Shown here: one piece after another, positions 1 to 5,500 of the stretch
Numbering within the stretch: the stretch's first letter is position 1
Layout of the letters: each line of letters opens with the position of its first letter
From: Globobulimina sp.
Lineage: Eukaryota; Foraminifera; Rotaliida
Length of the DNA: 5,500 nucleotides
Assembly (NCBI GenBank): GCA_003354225.1
Contig: PIVH01000540.1
Location: 1 to 5,500 of the forward strand
Reading direction: 5' to 3'
Notes under the pieces: model-generated
Seen by the model: only the letters and a program-made list of their open reading frames with translations
Databases searched by the model: none
Told to the model about the DNA's origin: nothing
Program-made: the position numbers and the translations under genes

Positions 1-177
1 CTCGAAATTGTGTAAATCACCGTTGCATAGTGGACATTTTTTGTCTTGTTTGGAGGTTAGGAATAAATGCAACGGCTTTCGACTGACTGTCTTGCCGCAG
101 CATGGCACTGTTATTGGATCTTCAAATAGTTCCAGTGTTATAGGACAAGTTAAATCTTCAATGATCTTTTGTTCCAT
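1..177 (-). CDS. U-box/RING-like E3 ubiquitin ligase, N-terminal part (open at left edge)
   Basis: The minus strand reads from an ATG at 177 to base 1 with no stop, giving 59 codons that continue outside the window. Residues 9-55 look like a U-box: C11-P-I-T, then F18-E-D-P21, then V24-P-C-C-G28, an R33 after the turn, and C48-P-L-C51 followed by G-D-L. This order (CPIT, DP, P-C-G, R, CPxC) is that of U-box domains, which fold like RING fingers and bring E2 enzymes to substrates. The pairs C26/C27 and C48/C51 suggest that some zinc-binding residues remain, so a degenerate RING is an alternative. The start context is good (G at -3, G at +4). U-box proteins usually carry a substrate-binding part after the domain, often ankyrin, armadillo or WD repeats, but it lies outside the window. 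It is divergent from the membrane-protein gene starting at 250. The plus-strand frame at 8-253 is a shadow of it. Confidence 0.72.
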   Translation of the reverse strand, partial: MEQKIIEDLTCPITLELFEDPITVPCCGKTVSRKPLHLFLTSKQDKKCPLCNGDLHNFE

Positions 178-249
178 TGCTTTAATTTGTGTGTTTTCTT
201 TTGTTTTTTTTGTGAGGTGCAAAATGAAGAGGAAATGTATAGTTTTTAG
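178..249. promoter_or_regulatory. Short divergent intergenic region with a small upstream ORF
   Basis: Only 72 bp separate the start codons of the two divergent genes, so any promoters must share this stretch or lie inside the neighbouring coding sequence. It holds a T-rich tract on the plus strand (about 181-211) and, on the minus strand, a weak TATA-like run near 233-241. On the plus strand a nine-codon ORF starts at 224, and its TGA (251-253) overlaps the ATG of the next gene as ATGA. No promoter element is clear enough to name. Confidence 0.3.
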
Positions 250-1437
250 ATGAGAAAATCATGGAAAAAGTTGTTAGCGTTTGTCTCAACCATTCATTAT
301 ATCATCACTATATTTATTGTTACGCAGCTGAACGGTGCCGATCTCATTGTTGGTTTGGCCGTAATCGGATGGTGTCTCGTCACATTATTAATTTTGTGCT
401 GTGTTGACCGGCGCACCGGATATTTAACAGCATCTATAATGTTATTAACGCCATTCATAACTCTAAAAAGCGGAGCAATTCAAGCATTTAAACATGTTTA
501 TGCATTCCAATTATATTTTATTGTATTAAACTCCAGCTTCCATTTGACACTTTTGACCTCATTTGCATGTTTATCACCTTTGTATGTGATATCATTTATG
601 GATTGTATTATATTTACAGTCATTGTACTGTTTCGAGTCGCAGCTAAATCGCACCAGCAACAAAGCAACTTATTAAGATTCAATGTAATGATTGAAAACT
701 GCTGCTATATTGAGTTATTGGTGTATGCGATATTAACATTACCGTTTTATAAATCATATTTGATTTGGAAATATATCCCCATTTATTATTACATTATTTT
801 AGAGTCAAACAACAATGTAAACACTATTTTGAATCGATTGTATGCTGAAATGCATATAATATCACATGGCAGTCTTGAGATGGATGAAAATACCAAACTA
901 TTTTCAAATTGTCATCATATGCATCAAAACGACACTATTCAATGTTGGAAATTGCAGTATCATTTCATATGCATGGACCAAACAGAAAAAAATCAATATA
1001 TTCATAGTTTAGCCAACAAAGATGAGATTTTAACGCAACTCATCACTGCATTGTACGCTGTATGTTCAGCACTGTCTTATTTGTTTCCAATCATTGCGAC
1101 TCTGTTTAAATACATGTATTGCCATTCGAATGCATTGCGAATTGAGGCGAATGTGTATTTATTTTCTGTTAATTGTATATTGATGCTGTTGTATTGCGTA
1201 TTTTTAATTGGATGGCTTGTTTGCATCATATCAAACAATGGCTATATTTATTGGGCCATTAAATACGAATTAAAGATAAGGAGAAACTATGCCAATAATG
1301 TGGCTCAAATAGATCTAGAAATGTTTTGTTGCCAAATGCAAATAATCCAACTGATAATGGATTATTTCGGCGTGGACATTGGTGTCATTATTATTCAATA
1401 CTATAAAGCCGAACCATCCACTTTTATTGAGCCGTAA
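250..1437 (+). CDS. Multi-pass membrane protein of unknown family (395 aa)
   Basis: An uninterrupted 395-codon frame starts at an ATG and ends at TAA. I do not recognise the family. Hydrophobic stretches that could cross the membrane lie near residues 8-27, 31-51, 84-107, 109-130, 150-185 (probably two), 261-285 and 300-327, with weaker ones at 58-72 and 365-384, so about seven to nine helices. A hydrophilic, His- and Asn-rich segment (about 187-258) separates the two halves. No signal peptide cleavage site, histidine boxes or nucleotide-binding motifs are visible. Length, helix number and the large loop before the last helices recall insect chemoreceptors (gustatory/odorant type). The C-terminus, with F359, Q362, F373-G-V-D and Q383-Y, faintly recalls their tail, but it is too short to be convincing. 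A small upstream ORF overlaps the start as ATGA. The frame stays open for 33 codons after the stop. A poly(A) signal follows at 1535. Confidence 0.7.
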   Translation: MRKSWKKLLAFVSTIHYIITIFIVTQLNGADLIVGLAVIGWCLVTLLILCCVDRRTGYLTASIMLLTPFITLKSGAIQAFKHVYAFQLYFIVLNSSFHLTLLTSFACLSPLYVISFMDCIIFTVIVLFRVAAKSHQQQSNLLRFNVMIENCCYIELLVYAILTLPFYKSYLIWKYIPIYYYIILESNNNVNTILNRLYAEMHIISHGSLEMDENTKLFSNCHHMHQNDTIQCWKLQYHFICMDQTEKNQYIHSLANKDEILTQLITALYAVCSALSYLFPIIATLFKYMYCHSNALRIEANVYLFSVNCILMLLYCVFLIGWLVCIISNNGYIYWAIKYELKIRRNYANNVAQIDLEMFCCQMQIIQLIMDYFGVDIGVIIIQYYKAEPSTFIEP

Positions 1438-1669
1438 TATAACGTAATGACCGTGCATAGTCTGAGAGCAACCGCTTGGATGGAAAAGGCCGCTTTGTTC
1501 AATGCGAAGAATGGATCAAATTATATATATCAAAAATAAACTGATTTATGTCTACTTTGTCTTATTATTCTTATATGTATATTTTTATATTGTTCATCGA
1601 TATTTATTGTGACTTGCATTTAATTCAATTGTCAGATTATGTACACATTTGTTGGCTGGCTGTATGGCT
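1438..1669 (+). other. 3' flank of the membrane-protein gene
   Basis: This stretch holds the likely 3' UTR and spacer before the retroelement. The first 99 bases stay open in the frame of the upstream gene (to TAA 1537-1539), including an ATG at 1447 that would give a 30-residue peptide, and they look less AT-rich than the rest of the spacer. From about 1541 the sequence is T-rich and no gene is seen. Confidence 0.4.
1535..1540 (+). terminator. AATAAA polyadenylation signal
   Basis: A canonical AATAAA hexamer lies about 98 bases after the stop of the membrane-protein gene, followed by a TG- and T-rich stretch (1541-1560) of the kind found downstream of cleavage sites. Placement and context suggest eukaryotic 3'-end formation for that gene. 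AATAAA is common by chance in AT-rich DNA, so this is not certain. Confidence 0.5.
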
Positions 1670-1687
1670 AATTAATTAATTAAAAAG
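1670..1687 (+). repeat. Left target-site duplication (18 bp)
   Basis: AATTAATTAATTAAAAAG is identical to 2952-2969, and the bases just outside both copies differ (T1669 against C2951, T1688 against C2970). It brackets the retrotransposon remnant exactly. The site is partly a simple TTAA repeat, but the AAAAAG end and the bracketing of RNase H coding sequence make an insertion duplication much more likely than chance. Confidence 0.88.
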
Positions 1688-1698
1688 TTTAACTTTAG

Positions 1699-2920
1699 TT
1701 TTATCACCCCCTCAGAATTCTTGAGCACCATCTCCCAGACTACAAAGCGATGAACACCTACGAGGTTGAGGATCTGGCGGACTACATCAACAAAGATATG
1801 ATAACTCAATATCGAGAGCTTTTCTACTATTTTAACCAGAAACTCAACCATTGCTCCCTGTGTGGCAATGATGTTCCCTCTCCCATTGAAGTTCATCTCT
1901 GTATCCATTGCCCAGTCCTAGATACCTATCGTTACACCTATTGGAACCATGCAAAAGCAGCATTGGCCAAAATAGGTTCCAAAATCAATACATTCCACAA
2001 TCAAATTTATATGCAAATAATCATTGAGTTCTGCACAGATGTCCGCACCAATCGTGATACCCTTTGGCAAATAATCTGTGGTGTCAACTGCTTTGATGAA
2101 GACAACATAGCGTTCACATACAAACACATCAGCATTGATATATCACACACAAGAAATACTTACTATAAATGCATCCTCTCCCATTCGCACCGCTTCCTAA
2201 ACACTGTATATAGAATCCATAACAGAGAAATCTCCCTAAGATACTGCATAAACCAACATAGCGTCGTGCCAGATCACTTAATCATGCACCACACTAGAAA
2301 TGACACCATAAATGACTGGCATAACTACATCCATCGACTTAGACACACTGATATCATATTAGCAACAGATTCTTCGAGTGCCAATAATCGCACCGGCTTA
2401 GGCATAATGCTGAAAGACAATAACAAAATCCACTGCTTCTCCCAGCCCATAGGGTCACAAACCAATCACTTTGGTGAGCTTCTTGCAATCGGCAAAACCA
2501 AATTCTTCATCAATTTCTGCAATGTCGACACAAACAACCGCCGCCTGATCCTATTCACTGATTCCATGACAAACTTCATATCCCTCATCACCACACCAAA
2601 GAATGTCAAAATTAAAATATGCCAATCTGTTCCGCCAAACACAACAACACATCCGCGACATGAAAATAATCCTTTGGAAAGTAAAATCGCATACCAAACC
2701 CAAAGAACAAGTCTTTAATGGAATAGCTGACAAACTAGCCTATATAGGCAGAACACACCCCAATAATAGCAATCTCATCATCCCGTCTATGACCAATATA
2801 ATATATGCTAAATATAAACTCTTCACGCTTTCACCCGAACCGAGTTTCGGGTTTATACAAACCCTCACAGGGTTGTTTCAGCAATCTGTGAGTCTGGAAT
2901 CAGACCTACGGCCTGATTGA
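1699..2920 (+). pseudogene. Retrotransposon ORF2 C-terminus: zinc motif and RNase H, frameshifted
   Basis: The frame is open from 1699, just after a TAG, and passes an ATG at 1750; residue numbers count from that ATG. Residues 35-54 form C-x2-C-x10-H-x4-C followed by P, the zinc-type motif common near the C-terminus of non-LTR ORF2. The RNase H domain begins near residue 200 with D207 (in A-T-D-S-S), then E243 (in F-G-E-L-L) and D271 (in F-T-D-S), three of the four acidic residues that bind the two catalytic metals. This frame then drifts into unrelated residues and stops at 2716-2718. The rest, with K-S-H-T and the fourth acidic residue (G-I-A-D, codon 2729-2731), is in the +1 frame from about 2603 and stops at 2920. 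A single net frameshift between about 2585 and 2640 therefore splits the domain. RNase H removes RNA from the DNA-RNA hybrid during retrotransposition; this copy cannot do so and has no reverse transcriptase. Confidence 0.82.
2833..2918 (+). other. Cluster of hairpins at the retrotransposon 3' end
   Basis: Three perfect inverted repeats follow one another: ACCCGAA/TTCGGGT (2833-2839 with 2846-2852), AACCCT/AGGGTT around a 3-base loop (2860-2865 with 2869-2874), and AATCAG/CTGATT (2898-2903 with 2913-2918, with an inner CC/GG pair). A competing stem GTCTG/CAGAC (2892-2896 with 2901-2905) overlaps the last. Structured 3' ends are known to be recognised by the reverse transcriptase of several non-LTR elements, which would explain why this one needs no poly(A) tail. 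The role here is inferred. Confidence 0.5.
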
Positions 2921-2951
2921 ATTTTGTACCACTACTACTTTGTTTTTTTCC

Positions 2952-2969
2952 AATTAATTAATTAAAAAG
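2952..2969 (+). repeat. Right target-site duplication (18 bp)
   Basis: This exact copy of 1670-1687 directly follows the T-rich 3' end of the element (GTTTTTTTCC). The lack of any mismatch suggests a fairly recent insertion, although the element's reading frame already carries a frameshift. Confidence 0.88.
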
Positions 2970-3675
2970 CAAATTATTATCCAAGCTTATGTTGTTAAAT
3001 TAACCAATGTTTCTATCCAATCACATCATTCATAGCGGCATTAATTGTCATCGATGTCATTAACATTCAGGTGAATATTTTGAAACCGCTGGAACTGGAA
3101 CAAGCAAAGGTGTAGGCAGGAGAAGACAGTGAACGAGGCAGTGCTTGGTGCAATTGTTCGTGTTTGAGAGAAGGAGAAGTTGGTGTAGTTGGTCCTGACA
3201 ACATGTAAACACAGGTGAACTTGCAGAATATGTGTTTTGAATTTGATTGCAATTGTGTCTTGATGTCATTGCAGGCAACCGACGGAAATGTGGAGAATTC
3301 AAGCTTTCTTAAAATAGGAAAAAGTCAGCTGTGATAAAAACGCCGCGCGAAATATTTGTCGTCAATTGTAAATTGGCTGTATCTGTCCCACTTTTTTTCA
3401 GATCGAAAATCTTCATGACCCAATAATGCAAGCAAATGATCTCAGTTTACTGTTCTGACTGTCTAAATTCTCAGTGCTAGTATCAAAGAGCTTATAATGT
3501 CAAATGAACTATCAGCTGCATGATGCAATGTTTTTGCAATCATGACCTTACAGTCAGCATTTTGAATGTCAAATATAATGTGGTTGCAAAGTTCTGCGAG
3601 CAAACATAAAACAGCCAGATAAAGGTACTAAAGTAAAGTTAGACACACGCTTTTTTCAACTTCAAATCTAAAGTG
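2970..3675. other. Spacer without a convincing gene
   Basis: No credible long frame lies on either strand. Minus-strand frames at 3060-3302 and 3067-3252 read through a GA-rich plus-strand stretch (about 3110-3185), give low-complexity Ser/Thr/Leu/Pro peptides and look spurious. A pyrimidine tract ending in CAG (3391-3401) resembles a splice acceptor on the plus strand, but no exon with recognisable protein follows. A short ankyrin-like open stretch on the minus strand is listed separately. Upstream parts of the decayed protease gene at 3676 could have lain here, but I see no trace of them. Confidence 0.5.
3466..3627 (-). pseudogene. Possible ankyrin-repeat relic
   Basis: The minus strand is open for 54 codons between a TAG (3628-3630) and a TAG (3463-3465). 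Residues 33-48 read T-L-H-H-A-A-D followed by D-I-I-S-S-L-I, matching the ankyrin pattern T-x-L-H-x-A-A then (D)IIxxLI in the right spacing. Only one repeat is visible, the single internal ATG is close to it, and no intact gene surrounds it. It has the same orientation as the ankyrin gene at the right edge. Chance resemblance is a real alternative. Confidence 0.25.
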
Positions 3676-4239
3676 ATGGCCAGATATTTGACAGAGTATA
3701 CATATGAACAAGACGAAAATGATATTATAGGTAAACCAGAGGTGCTCAAAACATTTCCTAACGCAAATTATGAAGATTCTCTTGTATTGATGCATGCATT
3801 TGTTAATTTAACAAATAATCCTTATCCTTTTTGGGAAGATGGGTTCAATATACCAAGAGATCCCCATTATGTTCTTGAAATTACAGATTTATCAAAAGTT
3901 TACATTCATTCCTCAATATGATCCAGATAATGAAGGAAATACGTTTGAAGGTAATGATATTGCACTCATTATTTAGATGATCAAACTATTGATTTTCCTA
4001 CAAAATTATTACCAACAATTTCTAAAGCTCAATTAAACGAAGATGAACCATGTTGTCGGAATAACGAAACATTTATTGCCATAGGATATGGGAATAGTGC
4101 AAATGTAGGATTAGCTACATCAACACTTCACAAAACAGAATTGAATTTTGTTGATTTATTTGATTGCGCTGGAATATTCGCTGAACCATTTTTAGAACAT
4201 ATTTTACAGAATATTAGCACACAATACAATATCGACTGA
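3676..4239 (+). pseudogene. Trypsin-like (S1) serine protease relic
   Basis: Three adjoining open segments resemble the middle of an S1 protease when read in order. Segment one runs from ATG 3676 to TGA 3919-3921 and ends with a D-L-S-K-V-Y-I-H stretch, as seen before the catalytic Asp region. Segment two (frame +1, about 3905 to TAG 3974-3976) has Q-Y-D-P followed by N-D-I-A-L-I, the S1 signature around the catalytic Asp (codon 3956-3958). Segment three returns to the first frame (3973-4239) with I-A-I-G-Y-G, matching the conserved GWG region, then L-x-K-T-E-L and a Cys. No GDSGGP serine motif follows, the protein ends at TGA 4237-4239, and neither the activation site nor a clear TAAHC motif is seen upstream. 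Two frame changes plus loss of the Ser region mean it is not an active enzyme. An alternative is isolated exons with unusual splicing, which I consider less likely. Any original start is unknown. Confidence 0.6.
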
Positions 4240-4494
4240 TGTAACCAATAGATCACATTATCATTGGATGATTTTTGCATGTAGGATTGCAATGTAGCAA
4301 ATCACATTCATAGTTTGCAGCTGATCTAAATTTAACAATTCGAGTATCGACCGGAATTTAACCATTCATAATTGGACAAAAATACATAATTAGATAAAAA
4401 TAAAAACAGTGGTTTTAAACTTGTCACCAAATCACAAAAATTGTAAAAAAAAAAGGAAAAAGGAAACAAATTCAAAGTTAGTGTGAAAAAAAAG
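4240..4494 (+). promoter_or_regulatory. Upstream region and A-rich leader of the desaturase-like gene
   Basis: No gene is seen here. The last 100 bases are very A-rich, with a run of ten A (4445-4454) and further A tracts up to the start codon. A TATA-like AT-rich run and an AATAAA (4399-4404) lie close together. The AATAAA could be the old poly(A) signal of the protease relic, 160 bases after its stop. Neither role can be confirmed. Confidence 0.3.
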
Positions 4495-5340
4495 ATGAAT
4501 GTAAATGTCGGATATGCTCAGATGTATAGCGGTCACGAATCAGATAACAAATGGAAAACTGTATGCATTTATCTCGTCAAATTGCACCTTTTCATATTAC
4601 ATATCATCACAGTAAATGCTATAATAAATGCAAACTGGTCACCATCACATTTAGTAACATTTTGGAAAGTATTTCAAATCATTTTGTTGACACTACTATC
4701 AACAATGAGTGGTGTATTCATACATAGGATATTAATTCATCATCCAAACTATATTGTGAATAGTTTATTTAAACACACAATTATGGCATGGGGAAATATT
4801 GTTTATGTTCCTGGTGTTCATGTGATGTTAACATCGCATGATATTGCAGTGATATTACAGAAAAATGGAAAAACGCTGTGCACTCATGAAAATAATAATA
4901 TGTTTTCCAGTAATTTTTTGAGGTTTACAAATGATGAGTGGTGTAAATTTAAAAATGTTTTCAACAAATACGTTCAATTGATATTGTATGTAATGATATT
5001 AAAGTTTATGAATCAGCATGATTTCTTGATATTGACCACTGTTTATTGGCCATTATTTCATCAATATTACCTGTGGGTTGCCAGTAAATTAATTCATGGT
5101 TCTTTGAAATTTATACCAAGCAATTGGATGTATCAAAATTACACAACGACTGTGTATGAAAGAAAGGGATTCAACATTTCTTCAAAAATTGGTCAAATAA
5201 TATCATTAGGAGAGTTGTTACATAATAATCATCACCATAATCCAGAAGCACTTAATCAGGCTGGTGCCAACGAAATTGATTTAGGATACTATTTAATTTT
5301 GGCTTTACACAAGCTTAATATTATTAACATAAATATGTAA
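4495..5340 (+). CDS. Membrane fatty acid desaturase-like protein, bacterial type (281 aa)
   Basis: I chose the ATG at 4495; an in-frame GTG at 4483 is not expected to start in a eukaryote. Membrane fatty acid desaturases use two iron atoms held by histidine boxes to place a double bond in acyl chains. Here box one is clear: H77-R-I-L-I-H82 within G-V-F-I-H-R, after hydrophobic helices at about 23-44 and 56-72. The third box is clear: G239-E-L-L-H243-N-N-H246-H247. After it come E260-I-D-L-G-Y and L271-H-K-L, as in the tails of bacterial desaturases. HNNHH is the usual bacterial form; insect acyl-CoA desaturases usually have HNYHH or HNFHH. The central box is not a normal HxxHH: only S114-H115-D116 and C129-T-H131 remain, recalling a bacterial subfamily with a divergent centre. 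The region where that family has another His reads I-P-S-N (207-210). The frame is intact, so the protein is probably made, but catalysis is doubtful. Its stop lies 7 bp from that of the convergent ankyrin gene. Confidence 0.68.
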   Translation: MNVNVGYAQMYSGHESDNKWKTVCIYLVKLHLFILHIITVNAIINANWSPSHLVTFWKVFQIILLTLLSTMSGVFIHRILIHHPNYIVNSLFKHTIMAWGNIVYVPGVHVMLTSHDIAVILQKNGKTLCTHENNNMFSSNFLRFTNDEWCKFKNVFNKYVQLILYVMILKFMNQHDFLILTTVYWPLFHQYYLWVASKLIHGSLKFIPSNWMYQNYTTTVYERKGFNISSKIGQIISLGELLHNNHHHNPEALNQAGANEIDLGYYLILALHKLNIININM

Positions 5341-5347
5341 ATGTGTT

Positions 5348-5500
5348 TTATATTATTTTAATATCGTCGTTATTTTGACAAATATTTGAATTTGCATTCC
5401 TTAACATTTTAATAATAATCAAATGCCGCTTAACAATGGCAATGGTTAATGCTATCTGTCCATTACAATCAGTTCCATTCACATTCGCGCCGAGTGACAA
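5348..5500 (-). CDS. Ankyrin-repeat protein, C-terminal end (open at right edge)
   Basis: The minus strand is open from base 5500 to a TAA at 5348-5350, giving 50 codons that continue upstream outside the window. Numbering from the edge, residues 3-8 (L-G-A-N-V-N) are the end of one ankyrin repeat. Residues 11-33 form the next: D11-x-N-G14-Q-I-A-L18-T-I-A, a helix pair, then I30-K-M-L33. It ends with N35-A-N-S-N-I40, equivalent to the usual G-A-N-x-N. This is the ankyrin consensus DxxGxTALxxAxxxxxxxIVKxLLxxGAxxN with small changes (T to I16, H to T19). The protein ends ten residues after that repeat. Ankyrin repeats bind other proteins; the partner is unknown. It converges on the desaturase-like gene with 7 bp between stops, so the two 3' UTRs must overlap the other gene's coding sequence. 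A possible minus-strand ATTAAA lies at 5292-5297. Confidence 0.75.
   Translation of the reverse strand: MSLGANVNGTDCNGQIALTIAIVKRHLIIIKMLRNANSNICQNNDDIKII

Larger units (their letters stand above)
1688..2951 (+). mobile_element. 5'-truncated non-LTR (LINE) retrotransposon with RNase H
   Basis: This 1264-bp insert lies between perfect 18-bp direct repeats. It codes for the last part of a retrotransposon ORF2: a CCHC zinc motif followed by ribonuclease H. Endonuclease and reverse transcriptase domains are missing, as expected for 5' truncation during target-primed reverse transcription. The strand is visibly C-rich over G, with AC-rich codons, unlike its AT-rich neighbours. An RNase H domain points to clades such as I or a related group rather than L1-type elements, but the clade cannot be set without the reverse transcriptase. 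The 3' end has hairpins and a short ACT repeat (about 2929-2939), then T-rich sequence, and no poly(A) tail. It sits about 130 bp after the poly(A) signal of the upstream gene and does not break it. Confidence 0.87.

Noticed and set aside
8-253. 81-codon plus-strand frame
   Set aside because: It opposes the U-box-like coding sequence and has no recognisable protein character; only its last nine codons are kept, as a possible upstream ORF.
1670-1687. The repeat pair as a plain TTAA simple repeat
   Set aside because: The 18-bp identity includes the non-repeat AAAAAG end, and the two copies exactly bracket a retrotransposon 3' end, so an insertion duplication explains it better.
1672-2127. Two minus-strand frames across the retroelement
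   Set aside because: The plus strand over these bases codes for the retrotransposon zinc motif region, so these are shadows.
2551-2733. Minus-strand frame opposite the RNase H domain
   Set aside because: It overlaps catalytic residues read on the plus strand and shows no motif of its own.
3060-3302. Minus-strand frames with Ser/Thr/Leu/Pro-rich peptides
   Set aside because: They come from a GA-rich stretch on the other strand, have low complexity and match no family I know.
3391-3401. Splice-acceptor-like pyrimidine tract ending in CAG
   Set aside because: The open stretch after it (to about 3458) is short and resembles no protein, and no matching donor is evident.
4483-4494. GTG as the start of the desaturase-like gene
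   Set aside because: Eukaryotic context and an ATG four codons later make the GTG unlikely; the GTG at 3673 before the protease relic was rejected likewise.
1-5500. CRISPR array, tRNA, rRNA or a bacterial operon
   Set aside because: No spaced repeats, cloverleaf-like sequences or rRNA-like stretches were seen, and the starts lack Shine-Dalgarno sequences.

Overview
The window looks like nuclear DNA of an AT-rich eukaryote, most plausibly an arthropod. The support is a 5'-truncated non-LTR retrotransposon with a perfect 18-bp target-site duplication, an AATAAA poly(A) signal after one gene, A-rich start contexts and no Shine-Dalgarno signals. The host cannot be named from the sequence. The genes are intronless and in places packed very tightly, which is unusual for ordinary animal DNA. 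That leaves open a foreign block (viral or bacterial) settled in a host chromosome, but nothing here proves it.

Layout, left to right. At 1-177 on the minus strand is the start of a U-box/RING-like ubiquitin-ligase gene that runs off the left edge. After a 72-bp divergent gap, 250-1437 (+) encodes a 395-residue multi-pass membrane protein that I do not recognise; it is followed by a poly(A) signal. At 1688-2951 (+) lies the 3' part of a LINE-type retrotransposon: a CCHC zinc motif, then a ribonuclease H domain broken by a frameshift, then a hairpin-rich 3' end. Identical 18-bp direct repeats flank it. The stretch 2970-3675 has no convincing gene, apart from a weak ankyrin-like relic on the minus strand. 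At 3676-4239 (+) is a decayed trypsin-like (S1) serine protease relic with two frame changes and no catalytic serine. At 4495-5340 (+) is an intact 281-codon frame resembling the bacterial type of membrane fatty acid desaturase, with some of the usual histidines missing. At 5348-5500 (-) is the C-terminal end of an ankyrin-repeat protein entering from the right. Its stop codon lies 7 bp from the desaturase-like stop.

How the genes relate: the U-box-like and ankyrin proteins are protein-interaction/ubiquitin types, and the two intact internal genes encode membrane proteins. No shared pathway can be shown. The retroelement and protease relic indicate a chromosomal region that collects insertions and decaying genes. 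The most interesting points are the bacterial-type desaturase homologue, the two edge genes found only by reading the minus strand, and the tight packing of intronless genes around the insertions.
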